Shown here one piece after another: positions 5,118 through 6,251 of a DNA stretch of 6,251 nt; positions within the stretch are counted from its first letter, which is position 1; every line of letters starts with the position of its first letter. The position numbers were made by a program, and so were the translations under genes. The notes under the pieces are model-generated. The model saw only the letters and a list, made by a program, of their open reading frames with translations. It was not told the DNA's origin and ran no database searches. Source of the stretch: SIG440 sp045579055 (GTDB lineage Bacteria; Bacillota; Clostridia; Monoglobales; Monoglobaceae); contig JAZNLK010000180.1 in the NCBI GenBank assembly GCA_045579055.1, forward strand, positions 1 to 6,251, written 5' to 3'.

Positions 5118-6053
5118 ATGAAAAGTTTTTTTAGAGTGTGTACCTTTTTGGTTTGTTTTGTTGTAATGGCAACGATTTCTGTGTCCGCTTTTTCTGATGT
5201 AGTCGTGGATTCGGAGCAAGGCAAGGCTATTGCTCGTATGCAGGAAAAGGGATTTGTTAACGGGTTTGAAGACGGAACATTCAGACCTGACGCAACACTT
5301 ACCCGTGCTGAGTTTGTTAAGATTATAAATCAGATGTACTTGTTTTATGTAGAGGCAGAGAATACATTTTCGGACGTTAAGGAAAGTGACTGGTTTTGTC
5401 ATGATGTGTTGGCAGGCGTTCAAGCAGGATATATAAGAGGGATGGGAAACGGATGTTTTGCTCCCAATGAACAAGTGACCCGTGAACAGGTTTGTGTTAT
5501 TCTCAATTCTTTATTGAATCTGGATAAGCCTTTTACGATGCCTGTGATTACAGATAAGGTATCAGATTGGGCAAGAGATAGCGTTAACAATGTCCTTGGA
5601 CTTTACATCTTTACCACGGAAGCAGGTGGAAAATTTCGTGCAACAGAACCTATAACAAGAGGAGAGGTTTGTGTTGCATTGGAAAAATGCATTCCGAATG
5701 TAGACTTTGAAGAAAGATTTGAACCTTTTGATCTTGAAAAGCTGGCAAAGGATGAACTTGAAAGAAAGCTAAAGCGAATTATAGCTTGTATGGAAAATGT
5801 TATCATTCCTACGTACACTGATGAAAACGTTGTTTTGGTTGGTACAATGGTTGTGGATAGCATGAAAGAGTATCTCAAGGATTCAAGCTTTGATTATGTT
5901 GAGGCTGCAAAAGCGACATATGAAGTTTACAGAAAGTTTAACAAAGAGAAAGCTGATATGTTTAAAAATCCCATTTATGAGAATATTGAACTGGAAGATA
6001 TGGCAATTCTTTTTGACTTTTTCTATACTCCGGAATTAGACTTTATAAACTAA
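5118..6053 (+). CDS. Secreted SLH-domain protein with a unique helical C-terminus
   Basis: The 311-residue product has a Sec signal peptide (about 1-24, basic start, hydrophobic core, SVSA before FSDV). Three S-layer homology domains follow, at about 25-73, 84-133 and 144-190. The first has the full TRAE motif (62-65); the second and third have TREQ (120-123) and TRGE (180-183). SLH triplets bind pyruvylated secondary cell wall polymers and hold proteins on the Gram-positive wall. The SLH block is N-terminal. The last 115 residues or so are charged, predicted helical, and I recognise no domain there. AAAGGAG at 5101-5107 precedes the ATG by ten bases. It is the last gene of the operon and the likely wall-attached end product. 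With so small a cargo it is more likely an adaptor than the main S-layer protein. Confidence 0.9.
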   Translation: MKSFFRVCTFLVCFVVMATISVSAFSDVVVDSEQGKAIARMQEKGFVNGFEDGTFRPDATLTRAEFVKIINQMYLFYVEAENTFSDVKESDWFCHDVLAGVQAGYIRGMGNGCFAPNEQVTREQVCVILNSLLNLDKPFTMPVITDKVSDWARDSVNNVLGLYIFTTEAGGKFRATEPITRGEVCVALEKCIPNVDFEERFEPFDLEKLAKDELERKLKRIIACMENVIIPTYTDENVVLVGTMVVDSMKEYLKDSSFDYVEAAKATYEVYRKFNKEKADMFKNPIYENIELEDMAILFDFFYTPELDFIN

Positions 6054-6061
6054 AATTTGTG

Positions 6062-6116
6062 AAAACTGCTTTTTTGAAAAAATATATTAAATTTATGTTG
6101 ACAAAAAAGCAGTTTT
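6062..6116 (+). terminator. Operon-end inverted repeat, probable terminator
   Basis: AAAACTGCTTTTTT (6062-6075) and AAAAAAGCAGTTTT (6103-6116) are perfect 14-bp complements with a 27-base, AT-rich loop. The right arm ends in four T. The large loop and low GC make it weaker than the terminator at 293-323. The poly-T in the left arm and poly-A in the right arm mean it may work in either direction. Confidence 0.6.
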
Positions 6117-6126
6117 GGTATATAAT
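6098..6126 (+). promoter_or_regulatory. Consensus promoter of the tRNA gene
   Basis: TTGACA (6098-6103) and TATAAT (6121-6126) are perfect and spaced by 17 bases. The start should fall near 6133, about 15 nt before the tRNA. The last base of the -35 box and most of the spacer form the right arm of the preceding inverted repeat. Confidence 0.9.
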
Positions 6127-6147
6127 ATTATACGTTGCAAATCAAAT

Positions 6148-6224
6148 GGATCTTTAGCTCAGTTGGTTAGAGCAACCGGCTCATAACCGGTCGGTCCGGG
6201 GTTCGAGTCCCTGAAGATCCACCA
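6148..6224 (+). tRNA. tRNA with CAU anticodon (elongator Met, or Ile2 if modified)
   Basis: The cloverleaf is complete: acceptor GGATCTT / AAGATCC (6148-6154 with 6214-6220), D stem GCTC / GAGC, anticodon stem ACCGG / CCGGT (6175-6179 with 6187-6191), loop CTCATAA with anticodon CAT at 6182-6184, T stem CGGGG / CCCTG with loop TTCGAGT, then A and an encoded CCA (6222-6224). The G1-C72 pair and only two G-C pairs next to the anticodon loop rule out initiator tRNA. The body resembles Bacillota tRNA-Ile2 genes (GGAyCTTTAGCTC start, GGCTCATAACC loop region), whose C34 is changed to lysidine by TilS to read AUA. Elongator tRNA-Met is the simple reading by anticodon. I lean towards Ile2, without certainty. 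Confidence 0.95.
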
Positions 6225-6251
6225 CTAACTTAAACTTAATATTTGGGTAGA

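Noticed and set aside
5110..5121. A three-codon ORF (MHR, stop) whose stop overlaps the SLH start as ATGA.
   Set aside because: The SD at 5101-5107 is only two bases away, too close for initiation, so it is probably chance.
4854..5474. A 206-codon minus-strand open frame across the coiled-coil and SLH genes.
   Set aside because: Its composition (Cys, His, Phe, Ser-rich) is that of an antisense shadow, and it crosses two well-supported genes.

Overview
The window looks like a chromosomal piece of a low-GC, Gram-positive bacterium, most likely one of the Clostridia (Bacillota). The signs are AT-rich DNA, purine-rich Shine-Dalgarno (SD) sites before nearly every gene, near-consensus TTGACA/TATAAT promoters, a BY-kinase split into separate membrane and ATPase proteins, a PHP-type tyrosine phosphatase, and a secreted protein with S-layer homology (SLH) domains. 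A species cannot be named from this sequence.

Layout. Positions 1-288 hold the 3' end of an unidentified gene with a Pro-rich tail of 12-residue repeats, closed by a strong terminator (293-323). Positions 289-697 have no gene but are structured: an AT-rich nested palindrome (321-369), two adjacent structured blocks of which the second is strikingly GC-rich (384-428 and 430-483), then a promoter (587-615) for a CDP-alcohol phosphatidyltransferase of the PgsA type (698-1225). A consensus promoter (1269-1297) then drives six co-directional genes: CpsC-like chain-length/kinase activator (1356-2135), CpsD-like tyrosine kinase (2122-3066), CpsB-like PHP phosphatase (3141-3857), VanZ-family membrane protein (3878-4381), unknown membrane-anchored coiled-coil protein (4386-5096) and an SLH-domain protein (5118-6053). 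The run ends at a perfect 14-bp inverted repeat (6062-6116). The promoter of a CAU-anticodon tRNA gene (6148-6224) overlaps that repeat's right arm.

How the genes may work together. CpsC, CpsD and CpsB form the known Bacillota phosphotyrosine relay that controls export or length of surface polysaccharide: CpsC activates CpsD, CpsD autophosphorylates on a C-terminal tyrosine cluster, and CpsB removes the phosphates. No glycosyltransferase, flippase or polymerase follows here. The relay leads instead to a VanZ-like protein, a coiled-coil membrane protein and an SLH wall-anchored protein. I infer a compact cell-envelope module that may couple phosphotyrosine control to secondary cell wall polymer or S-layer anchoring. 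That link rests on gene order only. The most unusual items are this gene set, the seven-step period-3 tyrosine array in the kinase tail, and the hairpin-rich intergenic block at 321-483.
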